From Microbacterium sp. C7(2022) (GTDB taxonomy: Bacteria; Actinomycetota; Actinomycetes; Actinomycetales; Microbacteriaceae), in the NCBI RefSeq assembly GCF_028823665.1, contig NZ_JAPEHV010000003.1, forward strand, positions 248,001 through 312,000: a stretch of DNA of 64,000 nt, written 5' to 3'. Position numbers and translations under genes: made by a program. Position 1 is the stretch's first letter; every line of letters begins with the position of its first letter. The notes beneath the pieces are model-generated. The model saw only the letters and a list, made by a program, of their open reading frames with translations. It searched no databases and was not told where the DNA came from. Below, piece by piece: positions 36,890 through 44,429 of this stretch.

Positions 36890-37422
36890 TCAATCCGGAC
36901 AGGCATCGCCGATGGCGGGGAATGAAAATGACGGGGTTCCCGGCACGGCGTGTTGCCTCCCATCGACCTCGTAGGTCAGGTCGAGGGACGTGAAACCGCC
37001 GGCGGCTCGCGTCGTCCGATCGATCTGGAGCGCGACGAACCACGTTTCGCCGCCGTCGTCTTGAACTTCCGCGCCGTGCAGGGGCGAACGAGCAATCCAC
37101 GCCGGATCCGGGTCGCTGACGGGAAGATAGCCGACGCCGAGGTGTGCGCCGTCGTCGAGGAGCACCGCTCCTGTCACAGATTCGTCGCTCCCGCGGACAC
37201 CAACCGCGTCGACAAGGTCGGCTCGAATCAACGTATCCGGGGCCGCACTGGCGTCGATGTGGAAGGGTTCTCCCACGTCATCGGCGTGCAGAACTCGCCG
37301 AGGCAGATGCTGGTCGTATCCGCGGGGGAACCCGAGCCGAGAACGAGCGCCGGGACCTGTGGTGCGCACCCCGCGAGGGAAGCGATACCGAGCGCGATCG
37401 CCACAGTTGCCCCGGCTCGCAT
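36890..37422 (-). pseudogene. Secreted lipoprotein gene broken by a frameshift
   Basis: An ATG at 37422 opens a lipoprotein signal (MRAGATVAIALGIASLAGC) and reads on to SICLGEFCTP, then leaves the sensible frame. The protein continues in another frame as DDVGEPFHIDASAAPDTLIRAD and runs to a stop at 36890 (ending FSFPAIGDACPD). The switch lies at about 37276-37290, and adding one base there would join CTP to DDVGEPF. The joined product would be about 175 residues with an exported beta-rich domain. Family unknown. It may be a real pseudogene or a single-base sequence error. Confidence 0.65.
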
Positions 37423-37663
37423 GTGCGTCGCACGGGCACCCTATGGCCAAGACCCACTACGGCACCCGGTGCGGGCACACGTCCTGAGTGCCGAGATCGT
37501 GGGCAACGGCCAGGTCGACTACGGCGACTTGATGACGGGCTAGTAGTCGACGGGGTCGCCGATACTGAGGGCGCTTAGCTCTCAGCCCCAGACTGAAGCG
37601 GCCCACCGTGGGACGGGTCGCTCGACTAGCGGGCTCGCGTCGATCGATGCCAAGCTCGGAACG
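37423..37663. other. 241-base gap, possible gene remnant
   Basis: A plus-strand frame reading AHVLSAEIVGNGQVDYGDLMTG and stopping at 37543 looks like the tail of a protein, but no start or body is present. The rest contains nothing I recognise. Confidence 0.35.
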
Positions 37664-38404
37664 ATGAACCGCTCACAGAAGATCACCGCTGCTGTCTCCG
37701 GCGCTGTCGTCGTCGGCCTCGTTGCACTCGCTGTGCCCGCTGTCGCTGGCGCGGTCGGCGTGGCCTCCTCGTGGCAGTCGCCCGTGCCTGCCGCGGCTCC
37801 GGCCGGCGAGGTCGAGCCGATCGCCGAAGTCGTCAACGCCGAACCTGCCGCAGCCGACGACCACCGCGACGAGCTGAACTATCCCGGCTGCGATGACATC
37901 TACTACCCGGACGCCGGGTACGGCGGTGCGCCTGCTCCGGTCGACCAAGGGCCGCGCGAGTTCGCCGCTGGCGACGTCGTCCTCGAGGACGGTGTGCCCG
38001 TGTCCTACACCGTCGCGCCTGGCGACGCGATCGCCGCGATCGGGGCTCGCTTCTGCGTGTTCTCGACCGGCCTGTTCTACGACAACGAGATTCACCTCCA
38101 GGGCGCTCTGCAGCCCGGCGACGTGCTCCGACTGTCCCGCGATGCTGCTCCGGTCGCCTACGACTGCGGCGGCTCGGTCATGCCACCCTCCGGCTCGAAC
38201 CCGGTCGACCAGGGGTCGCAGTACGGCGCTACCGGCGAGGTCGTGCTCATCGACGGCGTGCCGACGTCCTACGTCGTCGCGGCCAACGACCACCCGGTCG
38301 CGATCGGCGAGCGGTTCTGCATCGATTACGCCACGCTCGGCCCGCTCAACGGCGGTGACCTCGCTGAGATTCATCCCGGCGACGTGCTCGCGCTGCGCCC
38401 GTAG
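37664..38404 (+). CDS. Secreted protein with two LysM-like modules
   Basis: This 246-residue protein has a signal peptide (VSGAVVVGLVALAVPAVAGA), a linker and two similar modules near residues 90-165 and 180-246. Each begins with VDQG, has VLEDGVPVSYTVAPGD or VLIDGVPTSYVVAANDH, and ends with PGDVLRL or PGDVLAL, the pattern of LysM domains that bind peptidoglycan. Each module also has cysteines (RFCVF, YDCGG, RFCID). It is probably exported and wall-associated. No clear ribosome site precedes the ATG. It lies in a patchy region beside tRNA genes. Confidence 0.72.
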   Translation: MNRSQKITAAVSGAVVVGLVALAVPAVAGAVGVASSWQSPVPAAAPAGEVEPIAEVVNAEPAAADDHRDELNYPGCDDIYYPDAGYGGAPAPVDQGPREFAAGDVVLEDGVPVSYTVAPGDAIAAIGARFCVFSTGLFYDNEIHLQGALQPGDVLRLSRDAAPVAYDCGGSVMPPSGSNPVDQGSQYGATGEVVLIDGVPTSYVVAANDHPVAIGERFCIDYATLGPLNGGDLAEIHPGDVLALRP

Positions 38405-38593
38405 CCGCGACGGCACGATCCAGCGCGACTTCCTGCGCACTCTGCTCATGCCGACTATGGGGTCGGCTGATCAATCTGCGCAGTCCGCGGCGCGGCATCC
38501 GCGGACTCTCGGTGCGTCGACCTATTCGCGGCCTGAACCGTTACTGCACCGATTCCGCTCCGCCGCTGCCACAGCCCGGCGCCCCTGAGCACG

Positions 38594-38637
38594 AAACCTG
38601 CGAGAGAGCATGAAATCTGATGCTCTCTCGCAGGTTT
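38594..38637 (+). terminator. Perfect 18-base-pair hairpin
   Basis: AAACCTGCGAGAGAGCAT (38594-38611) and ATGCTCTCTCGCAGGTTT (38620-38637) are exact complements around an 8-base loop. The trailing GGTTT suits a plus-strand terminator for the LysM-like gene, though it lies 190 bases after its stop. Confidence 0.55.
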
Positions 38638-38672
38638 GATGCTCGCCCCCGCCACCGGCTTCAAGAAAACTC

Positions 38673-38701
38673 GGAAACCCCCGAAGATTCCGGGGGTTTC
38701 C
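38673..38701. terminator. Hairpin beside the truncated tRNA copy
   Basis: GGAAACCCCC (38673-38682) pairs with GGGGGTTTCC (38692-38701). It lies directly downstream, on the minus strand, of the partial tRNA 3' end, just as the intact tRNA-Met is followed by its own terminator. Confidence 0.6.
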
Positions 38702-38706
38702 ATGAA

Positions 38707-38725
38707 GTAGCAGGAGCGGGGCTTG
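38707..38725 (-). repeat. 19-base duplicate of the tRNA-Met 3' end (att-like)
   Basis: GTAGCAGGAGCGGGGCTTG is identical to 38857-38875, which covers the discriminator, the 3' acceptor strand and part of the T arm of tRNA-Met. The copies are exactly 150 bases apart in the same orientation. Direct repeats of a tRNA 3' end are the mark of site-specific integration. Confidence 0.65.
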
Positions 38726-38822
38726 TCCCCACCGTCTCTCCACCCGCCGCTGCGCGGCGTGCGGAGCCTCTGGCGGCGTGGGCCCACCCGCGCGTGACGG
38801 CTTCAACCAACCGCTCCCCGAT

Positions 38823-38858
38823 ACGAAGAAAGACCGCCCGGAGGCGGTCTTTCTTCGT
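38823..38858 (-). terminator. Terminator of the tRNA-Thr/tRNA-Met transcript
   Basis: ACGAAGAAAGACCGCC and GGCGGTCTTTCTTCGT form a perfect 16-base-pair stem around CGGA. On the minus strand it lies immediately after tRNA-Met and ends in a T-rich tract. Confidence 0.85.
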
Positions 38859-38931
38859 AGCAGGAGCGGGGCTTGAACCCGCGACCTCACGATTATGAGT
38901 CGTGCGCTCTCACCAACTGAGCTACCCTGCC
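38858..38931 (-). tRNA. tRNA-Met (anticodon CAT)
   Basis: The anticodon arm CGACT-CATAA-TCG carries CAT; the D arm GCTC/GAGC and T arm GCGGG/CCCGC are intact. The acceptor pairs GGCAGGG with TCCTGCT, with G-U pairs at both ends, and the discriminator is A. CCA is not encoded. It resembles actinobacterial elongator tRNA-Met, though CAT could also belong to a lysidine-modified tRNA-Ile. Confidence 0.88.
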
Positions 38932-38965
38932 GCGATGCATCCGGTGGAGATGATGGATGCTTGCG

Positions 38966-39037
38966 AGCCCCGAGTCAGGATTGAACTGACGACCCCTTCC
39001 TTACCATGGAAGTGCTCTGCCACTGAGCTATCGGGGC
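38966..39037 (-). tRNA. tRNA-Thr (anticodon GGT)
   Basis: Acceptor GCCCCGA/TCGGGGC, anticodon stem CTTCC/GGAAG with loop ATGGTAA carrying GGT, and T arm GTCAG/CTGAC around TTCAATC form a full cloverleaf. It precedes tRNA-Met by 34 bases on the same strand. Confidence 0.95.
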
Positions 39038-39091
39038 GTGTTACCTGCAAACAGGCAACTAGAAGAGGATACCAGAGCTTCGGCATCCTCA

Positions 39092-40507
39092 TTAACCGAG
39101 TGACGACCTCCCGGCGTTGTTCTGCAGCCACGGCAATGGATCGACGGGCGTCGTGCCGTTCATCAGGATCTCGAAGTGCGTGTGCGCGCCGAAGGAACGA
39201 CCCGTGTTGCCGGTACGACCCAGAACGGTTCCGACCGTGACCTTCTGACCGGTCGACACCTGCAGCGATCCGTACTGCATGTGCGCATAGTGGCTCGAGA
39301 CCAGCTGGCCGTCGATGATGTGATCGATGATCACGTGAACGCCGTATGCGCCGCCGGCTTCGGTCGCCACACGGACGGTACCGTCGGCAATCGCCTGGAC
39401 CGGCGAACCTGCCCCGGGGGTGAAGTCAATACCCTCGTGCATGCGACCCGAGCGCATACCGAATCCGTAGCTGTAGGGAACACCCACGGCGAACGGCCAC
39501 TGAATTGCCGCGTTGGGGTCGTTCACGTACAGGTTCGACACGTTCGAGATGCCCGACTCCGAGGCGAGTTCGGCGGTGGTGACCGTGTCGTAGCCGCCCG
39601 AGCGCTCCAGCGTGGCGTTCTCAATGGTGGCCGGCGCCACATACGCCTGGATCTGATCTTCGTCGATCTGGGTTCCGGTGGTGTCGCCGGGGGCCATCAC
39701 CGTGACGGACGAACCCGAACCCATGGCGGCCATCGCTTCGGCGGGCGTCGTAAGTCCTACGGTGAGCAACCCGACCGCGCCCATCACGCCGACCGAGAAA
39801 GACATGGTCGCGACGCGCTTGAACGCGGCACCGCGGCTCACTCCGCGACGCGCCGGTGCGGACTCGCCCGGCACTGCGCGCACACGCGTGAGTCCGGTGT
39901 CGGTGGACTGCGTGGCCTGCTCGCCCTCGTCCTCACCTTCGTCCGCGGCCTCAGGGTCGACTTCGGTCGCCACCTTCACCTCACCGGTGAAGGAGAACAG
40001 CCGCGCGGCAGCTTCAAAAGCATCAGTGTCGGATGCCGCGTCCGCGACGCGCTCGTCAGTGGGCGCCACGCTCTCGGGCGTCACGCTCGCCGGTAGTTCG
40101 GTCTCGACCGGAACCGGCTCGACAACGGCCTCCGCGGCCGCGCGCTCAGCCTCGACCTGCTCCACCGAGATCGGCTCAACCGCAGCCGACTCAACCGGCT
40201 GGACGGGCTGAGCGCCGGTTGCCAGACGCCGTGCGCGGCGACTCAGCGGTGCAGCCTCCGGCGCAACCGAAGCGCTCGGCGCCACCGAAACGGCAGGCAC
40301 AGCGGCAACGGCCGGGGCTCCAGCATCCTTCGTCTTGACCGACTCTGCGACAGCCGGCGAGACCTCCATTGCGCCGGCGGCGCGCTTGCGCAACTCGGCG
40401 CGAGAAGAGATGACGCTGCCACCCGACGCCTGCACAGGCGTGGGTGAAGTACGGCTTGAGCGACGCGTGGGGGGCGCGTTCTCTGCCTGGGCAGCGTCAG
40501 AGGTCAA
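39092..40507 (-). CDS. M23 family metallopeptidase (LytM type)
   Basis: This 471-residue protein has an Ala/Pro/Glu-rich N-terminal region of about 230 residues, a hydrophobic segment at 233-255 followed by an AxA-like site, and a C-terminal M23 domain. The zinc ligands are His357 and Asp361 (MHEGIDF) and His444 in AHTHFEI, with His442 as catalytic partner. M23 enzymes cut peptidoglycan cross-bridges or regulate such enzymes outside the cell. The long N-terminus before the membrane segment would be cytoplasmic, which is unusual for a peptidase of this kind. Upstream lies an MtrA-like repeat. Confidence 0.9.
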   Translation of the reverse strand: MTSDAAQAENAPPTRRSSRTSPTPVQASGGSVISSRAELRKRAAGAMEVSPAVAESVKTKDAGAPAVAAVPAVSVAPSASVAPEAAPLSRRARRLATGAQPVQPVESAAVEPISVEQVEAERAAAEAVVEPVPVETELPASVTPESVAPTDERVADAASDTDAFEAAARLFSFTGEVKVATEVDPEAADEGEDEGEQATQSTDTGLTRVRAVPGESAPARRGVSRGAAFKRVATMSFSVGVMGAVGLLTVGLTTPAEAMAAMGSGSSVTVMAPGDTTGTQIDEDQIQAYVAPATIENATLERSGGYDTVTTAELASESGISNVSNLYVNDPNAAIQWPFAVGVPYSYGFGMRSGRMHEGIDFTPGAGSPVQAIADGTVRVATEAGGAYGVHVIIDHIIDGQLVSSHYAHMQYGSLQVSTGQKVTVGTVLGRTGNTGRSFGAHTHFEILMNGTTPVDPLPWLQNNAGRSSLG

Positions 40508-40597
40508 ACGAAGTGGAGCTCTCGGGTCGTGTCGCTCGGGGGTGCAACGGTACGGTCTTCGGGCTTGTGATTCGCATTCTCGCGTTCGGGTTGCGAG

Positions 40598-40614
40598 GTA
40601 ACGATCGGGTAAAC
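40598..40614. promoter_or_regulatory. MtrA-like direct repeat upstream of the M23 peptidase
   Basis: GTAAC-GATCGG-GTAAAC resembles the GTAAC-n6-GTAAC direct repeat bound by the response regulator MtrA in actinobacteria, whose targets include wall peptidases. The site is 91 bases upstream of the peptidase start. Confidence 0.4.
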
Positions 40615-40698
40615 ACTACCGGCCGCGCCCTGAGAATGCCATGTACGCGACACACCCTTCGAGTGGATTCATAAGTACGCGAAACAAACTGTGCGATT

Positions 40699-41499
40699 TC
40701 AAGCGCCGCGTGCGGCGGTCAGTAGCCGGTCGAAGAGAGCGGGGCCGGATGCCACGACCAGCACGCGGCCGAAGTCATCGGGCTCGCTTCCGACGTCGAT
40801 ACGCCCGCCCGCTTCGGTGATGATGAGGCCACCTGCGGCGTGGTCCCAGGGCTTCAACCCGCGCTCGAAATAGCCGTCGAGGCGGCCGCACGCGACAGCG
40901 CACAGGTCGAGCGCGGCAGAGCCGAAGCGCCGCAGGTCGCGCGCGTAGGGCATGACCCGCTCGACTTGAGCGAGGTCGCCCGCGTGCGAGCGTGGGTCGT
41001 AGCCGAACCCTGTAGCGAGCAGCGCCCCCGCGGCGGACGGCTCGGGGTTGACCGCGATCGGGCGGCCGTCGAGAAATGCACCCTCCCCCGCGACTGCGTG
41101 AAACAGCTCGCCGCTGACTGCGCCGTAGACCACACCGGCGAGCGCCGTCCACTCGGCAGGCTCGGGCACGCCTTGCACCGCGGCGATCGAGACCGCGTAG
41201 TGCGGAATCCCGTACGCGTAGTTGACCGTGCCATCGATGGGATCCACCACCCAGGTGATCCCACTCGCGCCATGCTCGGGCTCGGACTCTTCCCCCACGA
41301 AGCCGTCCTCGGGGCGGGCCTCGCGCAGCCGGCGCCGGATGAGGGCCTCCACCTCGCGGTCCGCTTCGGTGACGATGTCGGCGATCGACGACTTCGTGTC
41401 GGCGACCCGGACGCCTTCCTCGCGGCGCTGCCGCGCGAGGACCCCCGCTTCCCGAGCGATGTCGGTGGCCAGTTCAGCGAGCTGCGCAGCAGAAGTCAT
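40699..41499 (-). CDS. Inositol monophosphatase family protein
   Basis: This 266-residue protein has all metal-binding motifs of the family: FVGEESEPE, WVVDPIDGTVNYAYG and GLKPWDHAAGGLIITEAGG. Family members dephosphorylate inositol phosphate, histidinol phosphate or similar; the family is too broad to fix the substrate. The gene is divergent from a FAD oxidoreductase with only 34 bases between the starts, and is followed by the control region of the M23 peptidase. Confidence 0.93.
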   Translation of the reverse strand: MTSAAQLAELATDIAREAGVLARQRREEGVRVADTKSSIADIVTEADREVEALIRRRLREARPEDGFVGEESEPEHGASGITWVVDPIDGTVNYAYGIPHYAVSIAAVQGVPEPAEWTALAGVVYGAVSGELFHAVAGEGAFLDGRPIAVNPEPSAAGALLATGFGYDPRSHAGDLAQVERVMPYARDLRRFGSAALDLCAVACGRLDGYFERGLKPWDHAAGGLIITEAGGRIDVGSEPDDFGRVLVVASGPALFDRLLTAARGA

Positions 41500-41533
41500 G
41501 GTCTCACGCTACCGGCGCGAGATAGCGTGAAGC

Positions 41534-43171
41534 ATGCTCGCCAATACGACTGCTCCCGTGTACGACGTCGCCATCATCGGGGGCGGGCACAACGCACTCG
41601 TCGCTGCCGCCTACCTGGCACGGGAGGGCGTGCGGACGATCGTTCTCGAGCGGCAGGCGCATGTCGGCGGGGCCGCCGTGTCGCAGCATCCGTGGCCCGG
41701 CGTCGACGCACGGTTGTCGCGCTATTCCTATCTGGTGAGCCTGCTGCCTCGACGCATCATCGACGAACTCGGCCTCGACGTCACCCTGCTGCGCCGCCGA
41801 TACTCCTCTTATACGCCCGACCCGAGCGACCCCACCCGCGGAATCCTCATCGACAATGCGGATGCCACAGCCACCGCCGCATCGTTCGCGCGCGTCGCGG
41901 CGAGCCCGGCCGAGGCCGACCGCTTCGCGGCGTTCTCCCGGCGCATCGAGCCGCTCGCACGCGCCCTTTTTCCCACCGTGACGGAGCCGCTGCGCCGCGC
42001 ATCAGAGATCCGCCAGATGTTGGGCGACGATGCCCTGTGGTGCGACGTCGTCGAAGAGCCGTTGGGACGGATGCTGCACGAATCCTTCGACGACGACATC
42101 ACCCGGGGTATCGCGCTCACCGACGGACTCATCGGCACCTTCGCTCGTTCGGACGACGCGTCCCTCCGCCAGAACCGCTGCTTTCTGTATCACGTCATCG
42201 GCGGCGGCACCGGCGATTGGGATGTCCCCGTCGGGGGCATGGGCCGGGTGAGCGCCGAACTCGAGCGGGTGGCCCGCGAAGCGGGGGCTGAGCTGCGGTG
42301 CGGCACCGAGGTGACCGCGCTGCGCCCCGCACTGGGCACCGGCGACGCAAGCGAGGTGTGTATGGGGGCGGAGGTCGTGCGTGCACGCCTCGTGCTCAGC
42401 GGAGTCGGCCCGGCCGTTCTCGAGCGCTTGGTCGCCGCGGGCTGCGCGGGCGGCGCAGCGTCGGCAAATGGAGGCTCGAGCAACCTCACCCCCGCCACCG
42501 TGACACCCGAAGGGGCACAGCTCAAGGTCAACATGTTGCTCACGCGCCTCCCCCGCCTGCGTGATGCATCGGTGTCACCCGAGGCGGCGTTCGCGGGCAC
42601 GTTTCATGTCAACGAGACGCTCACACAACTCGATGCCGCGTACGACGCGGCGGCGGGTGGCGGCATCCCAAACCCTCTTCCGCTGGAGATCTACTGCCAC
42701 TCCCTCAGCGATCCGTCGATTCTCGGGCCCGAGCTCCGCGACGCGGGCGCGCATACGCTCACGCTCTTCGCGCTTCATGTGCCACATCGGTTGGTGAAGG
42801 GCAAGGATCCGGATGCCGCGCGCGACGCTCTGCTCTCGGCGGCGCTGCGCTCACTCGACGCCGTGCTGGCGGAACCGATCGAGGGCTGCCTGGCGACGGC
42901 GCCCGACGGGTCGCCCTGTATCGAGGCGCGCACCACCGCCGACCTCGAGGAGTCGCTGGGCATGGTCGGTGGCGACATCTTCCACGGCAGCTTGTCGTGG
43001 CCGTGGGCTGACGACGATGAACCGCTCGACACGGCGGCACGACGGTGGGGCGTCGGCACCGCGCATGACGGGGTCTTGCTGTGTGGCTCGGGCGCTCGCC
43101 GCGGCGGCGCCGTCAGCGGAATCGGCGGGCACAACGCGGCGATGGCAGCCCTCGAAATGCTGGGTGACTGA
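41534..43171 (+). CDS. Phytoene desaturase-like FAD/NAD(P) oxidoreductase (COG1233)
   Basis: This 545-residue protein has the N-terminal dinucleotide motif DVAIIGGGHNALVAAAYLAR and ERQAHVGGAAVS, and the C-terminal LCGSGARRGGAVSGIGGHNAA flavin contact. This matches the COG1233 group related to phytoene desaturases and to the mammalian PYROXD2 type. No carotenoid genes lie nearby, so a carotenoid role is not supported. A TAGCGT box five bases before the ATG suggests a leaderless message. Its stop is seven bases from that of the convergent gene. Confidence 0.85.
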   Translation: MLANTTAPVYDVAIIGGGHNALVAAAYLAREGVRTIVLERQAHVGGAAVSQHPWPGVDARLSRYSYLVSLLPRRIIDELGLDVTLLRRRYSSYTPDPSDPTRGILIDNADATATAASFARVAASPAEADRFAAFSRRIEPLARALFPTVTEPLRRASEIRQMLGDDALWCDVVEEPLGRMLHESFDDDITRGIALTDGLIGTFARSDDASLRQNRCFLYHVIGGGTGDWDVPVGGMGRVSAELERVAREAGAELRCGTEVTALRPALGTGDASEVCMGAEVVRARLVLSGVGPAVLERLVAAGCAGGAASANGGSSNLTPATVTPEGAQLKVNMLLTRLPRLRDASVSPEAAFAGTFHVNETLTQLDAAYDAAAGGGIPNPLPLEIYCHSLSDPSILGPELRDAGAHTLTLFALHVPHRLVKGKDPDAARDALLSAALRSLDAVLAEPIEGCLATAPDGSPCIEARTTADLEESLGMVGGDIFHGSLSWPWADDDEPLDTAARRWGVGTAHDGVLLCGSGARRGGAVSGIGGHNAAMAALEMLGD

Positions 43172-43178
43172 CCAGTCG

Positions 43179-44324
43179 TCAGGGGCGCGGCGGCAACGGG
43201 GGCGGCGGCGGGAAGTCGCGATAGTCGACGGGCGAGTTGGACAGTCCCGGTTCGCTGTGTCGGGCGGGTGCGTGCTCCGGCGACAGCGCCGGCGGAGCGG
43301 GTGGAGGGGGCGCGAAGATGTGGGCTCCGGGGGTGGGCTGCCCGGTGTAATACGCGTTCCAGTCGGGGGTGCCATCCGGCAGCATCGGCAGGGGCGTGAC
43401 GCCGTCGACGTACGTCGGCCACGGCAGCAACTCCGGTTCAGCGGATGCGTCCTCCGCAGGTGCGGCCGAATCAGGCTGTGCGCCTGACACCGAACCGCCA
43501 TAGGCAAGCGCGCCGTATGCCGGAGCAGGCTCGCCGCCTTGAACGGGCAGGGGGGCGACGCCAGCAATCGTTGCTGGGCGCGCCGGGCGCGGTGCGAGGA
43601 GCACGTTGACCAGAGGGAGAAGCACGGTGCCCACTGCAGCGAGAATCGCTGTGGCCACCACGATTCGCCCGTAGATGTCGTGGAAGCGGATGTATTCCGA
43701 CAGCATCAGCGGCAACGTCAGCAAGACCGCGAGCGCGCCCACCAGCACGACGGTGATGATCGCGACGACGGTGGTGAACGTCGTCACGTGGCGCTGCCAC
43801 GCTTTGGCGTAGAGGCGCACGTGCAACAGCGCGAGTTGGAAGATCAGCACGATGAGCAAGAAGCTGATCAGGCGCGACGACGCGCCCCACCAGCCCCGTT
43901 CGGGCATCCAAATCATGAACGCACCGATGAGGAGGAGAACCACCCAGACGACCATGCTCGACAGCGCGAACCACGACGGGCGCCGGGGCGCCAGATGCGC
44001 GTCCAGGATCGTCACTCCGGCGAACGCGGTCAGCAGGAAGACGGTCATGAACGCCCGCCCGATGATGCCGCTCTGATTACCGACCAGCACCCACACGACG
44101 CACACTAGTGCGGCGGCGATAAGTGCTCCGATCGCTACCCAGATCGTGGCGCGCAACAGCGGCGACAGCGTGCGCTCCTCGTCCGGCGAGCTGACCCAAC
44201 TCTGCTGCGTTGTCGACGGCGGGGTCACCGGGCCGGATGGGGCCGAGCTCGCCTGGTGCGATGATTCCACGGGACCGGAGTGGCTGGCGGATTGTGGTGC
44301 ATTCCCGGGGTAAGGCGCGGTCAT
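43179..44324 (-). CDS. Hypothetical membrane protein with proline-rich tail
   Basis: This 381-residue protein has a hydrophilic Ser/Pro-rich N-terminus of about 55 residues, seven or so hydrophobic helices between about 58 and 255, and a long cytoplasmic or external tail rich in Pro and Ala that ends in repeated prolines (FPPPPPLPPRP). The tail contains PTYVDGVTPLPMLPDGTPDWNAYYTG, reminiscent of substrates placed in other actinobacterial membrane proteins. I do not recognise the family. It is transcribed towards the convergent oxidoreductase. Confidence 0.7.
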   Translation of the reverse strand: MTAPYPGNAPQSASHSGPVESSHQASSAPSGPVTPPSTTQQSWVSSPDEERTLSPLLRATIWVAIGALIAAALVCVVWVLVGNQSGIIGRAFMTVFLLTAFAGVTILDAHLAPRRPSWFALSSMVVWVVLLLIGAFMIWMPERGWWGASSRLISFLLIVLIFQLALLHVRLYAKAWQRHVTTFTTVVAIITVVLVGALAVLLTLPLMLSEYIRFHDIYGRIVVATAILAAVGTVLLPLVNVLLAPRPARPATIAGVAPLPVQGGEPAPAYGALAYGGSVSGAQPDSAAPAEDASAEPELLPWPTYVDGVTPLPMLPDGTPDWNAYYTGQPTPGAHIFAPPPPAPPALSPEHAPARHSEPGLSNSPVDYRDFPPPPPLPPRP

Positions 44325-44382
44325 GTCGATCCTCTCTGACGCGGGATCATCTCCCCTGCCATCCTGACACGAACCACGCGCC

Positions 44383-44421
44383 GTGGCCCGGACGATTCCA
44401 ACGAAGAATCACCCGGGCCAC
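44383..44421 (-). terminator. Terminator after the membrane hydrolase gene
   Basis: GTGGCCCGG pairs with CCGGGCCAC, and inside a two-base internal loop GATTC pairs with GAATC. It starts nine bases beyond the hydrolase stop. Confidence 0.7.
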
Positions 44422-44429
44422 CAGTGCCG

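Larger units (their letters stand above)
38405..38856. other. 450-base gap with three hairpins and a tRNA 3'-end copy
   Basis: The stretch between the LysM-like gene and tRNA-Met holds a perfect 18-base-pair hairpin, a weaker GGAAACCCCC hairpin, a 19-base copy of the tRNA-Met 3' end and a terminator. Each is listed separately. I saw no protein gene. Confidence 0.6.

Noticed and set aside
36950..37543. Plus-strand gene of 197 codons opposite the broken lipoprotein
   Set aside because: Most of it mirrors the lipoprotein domain; only the last part might be a remnant tail.
38594..38875. CRISPR array or tandem repeat cluster
   Set aside because: Only two copies of one 19-mer and unrelated hairpins; no regular spacers.
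41534..43171. Carotenoid desaturase (CrtI)
   Set aside because: Only the flavin motifs agree; no crtB, crtE or other pathway genes are near, and COG1233 relatives fit better.
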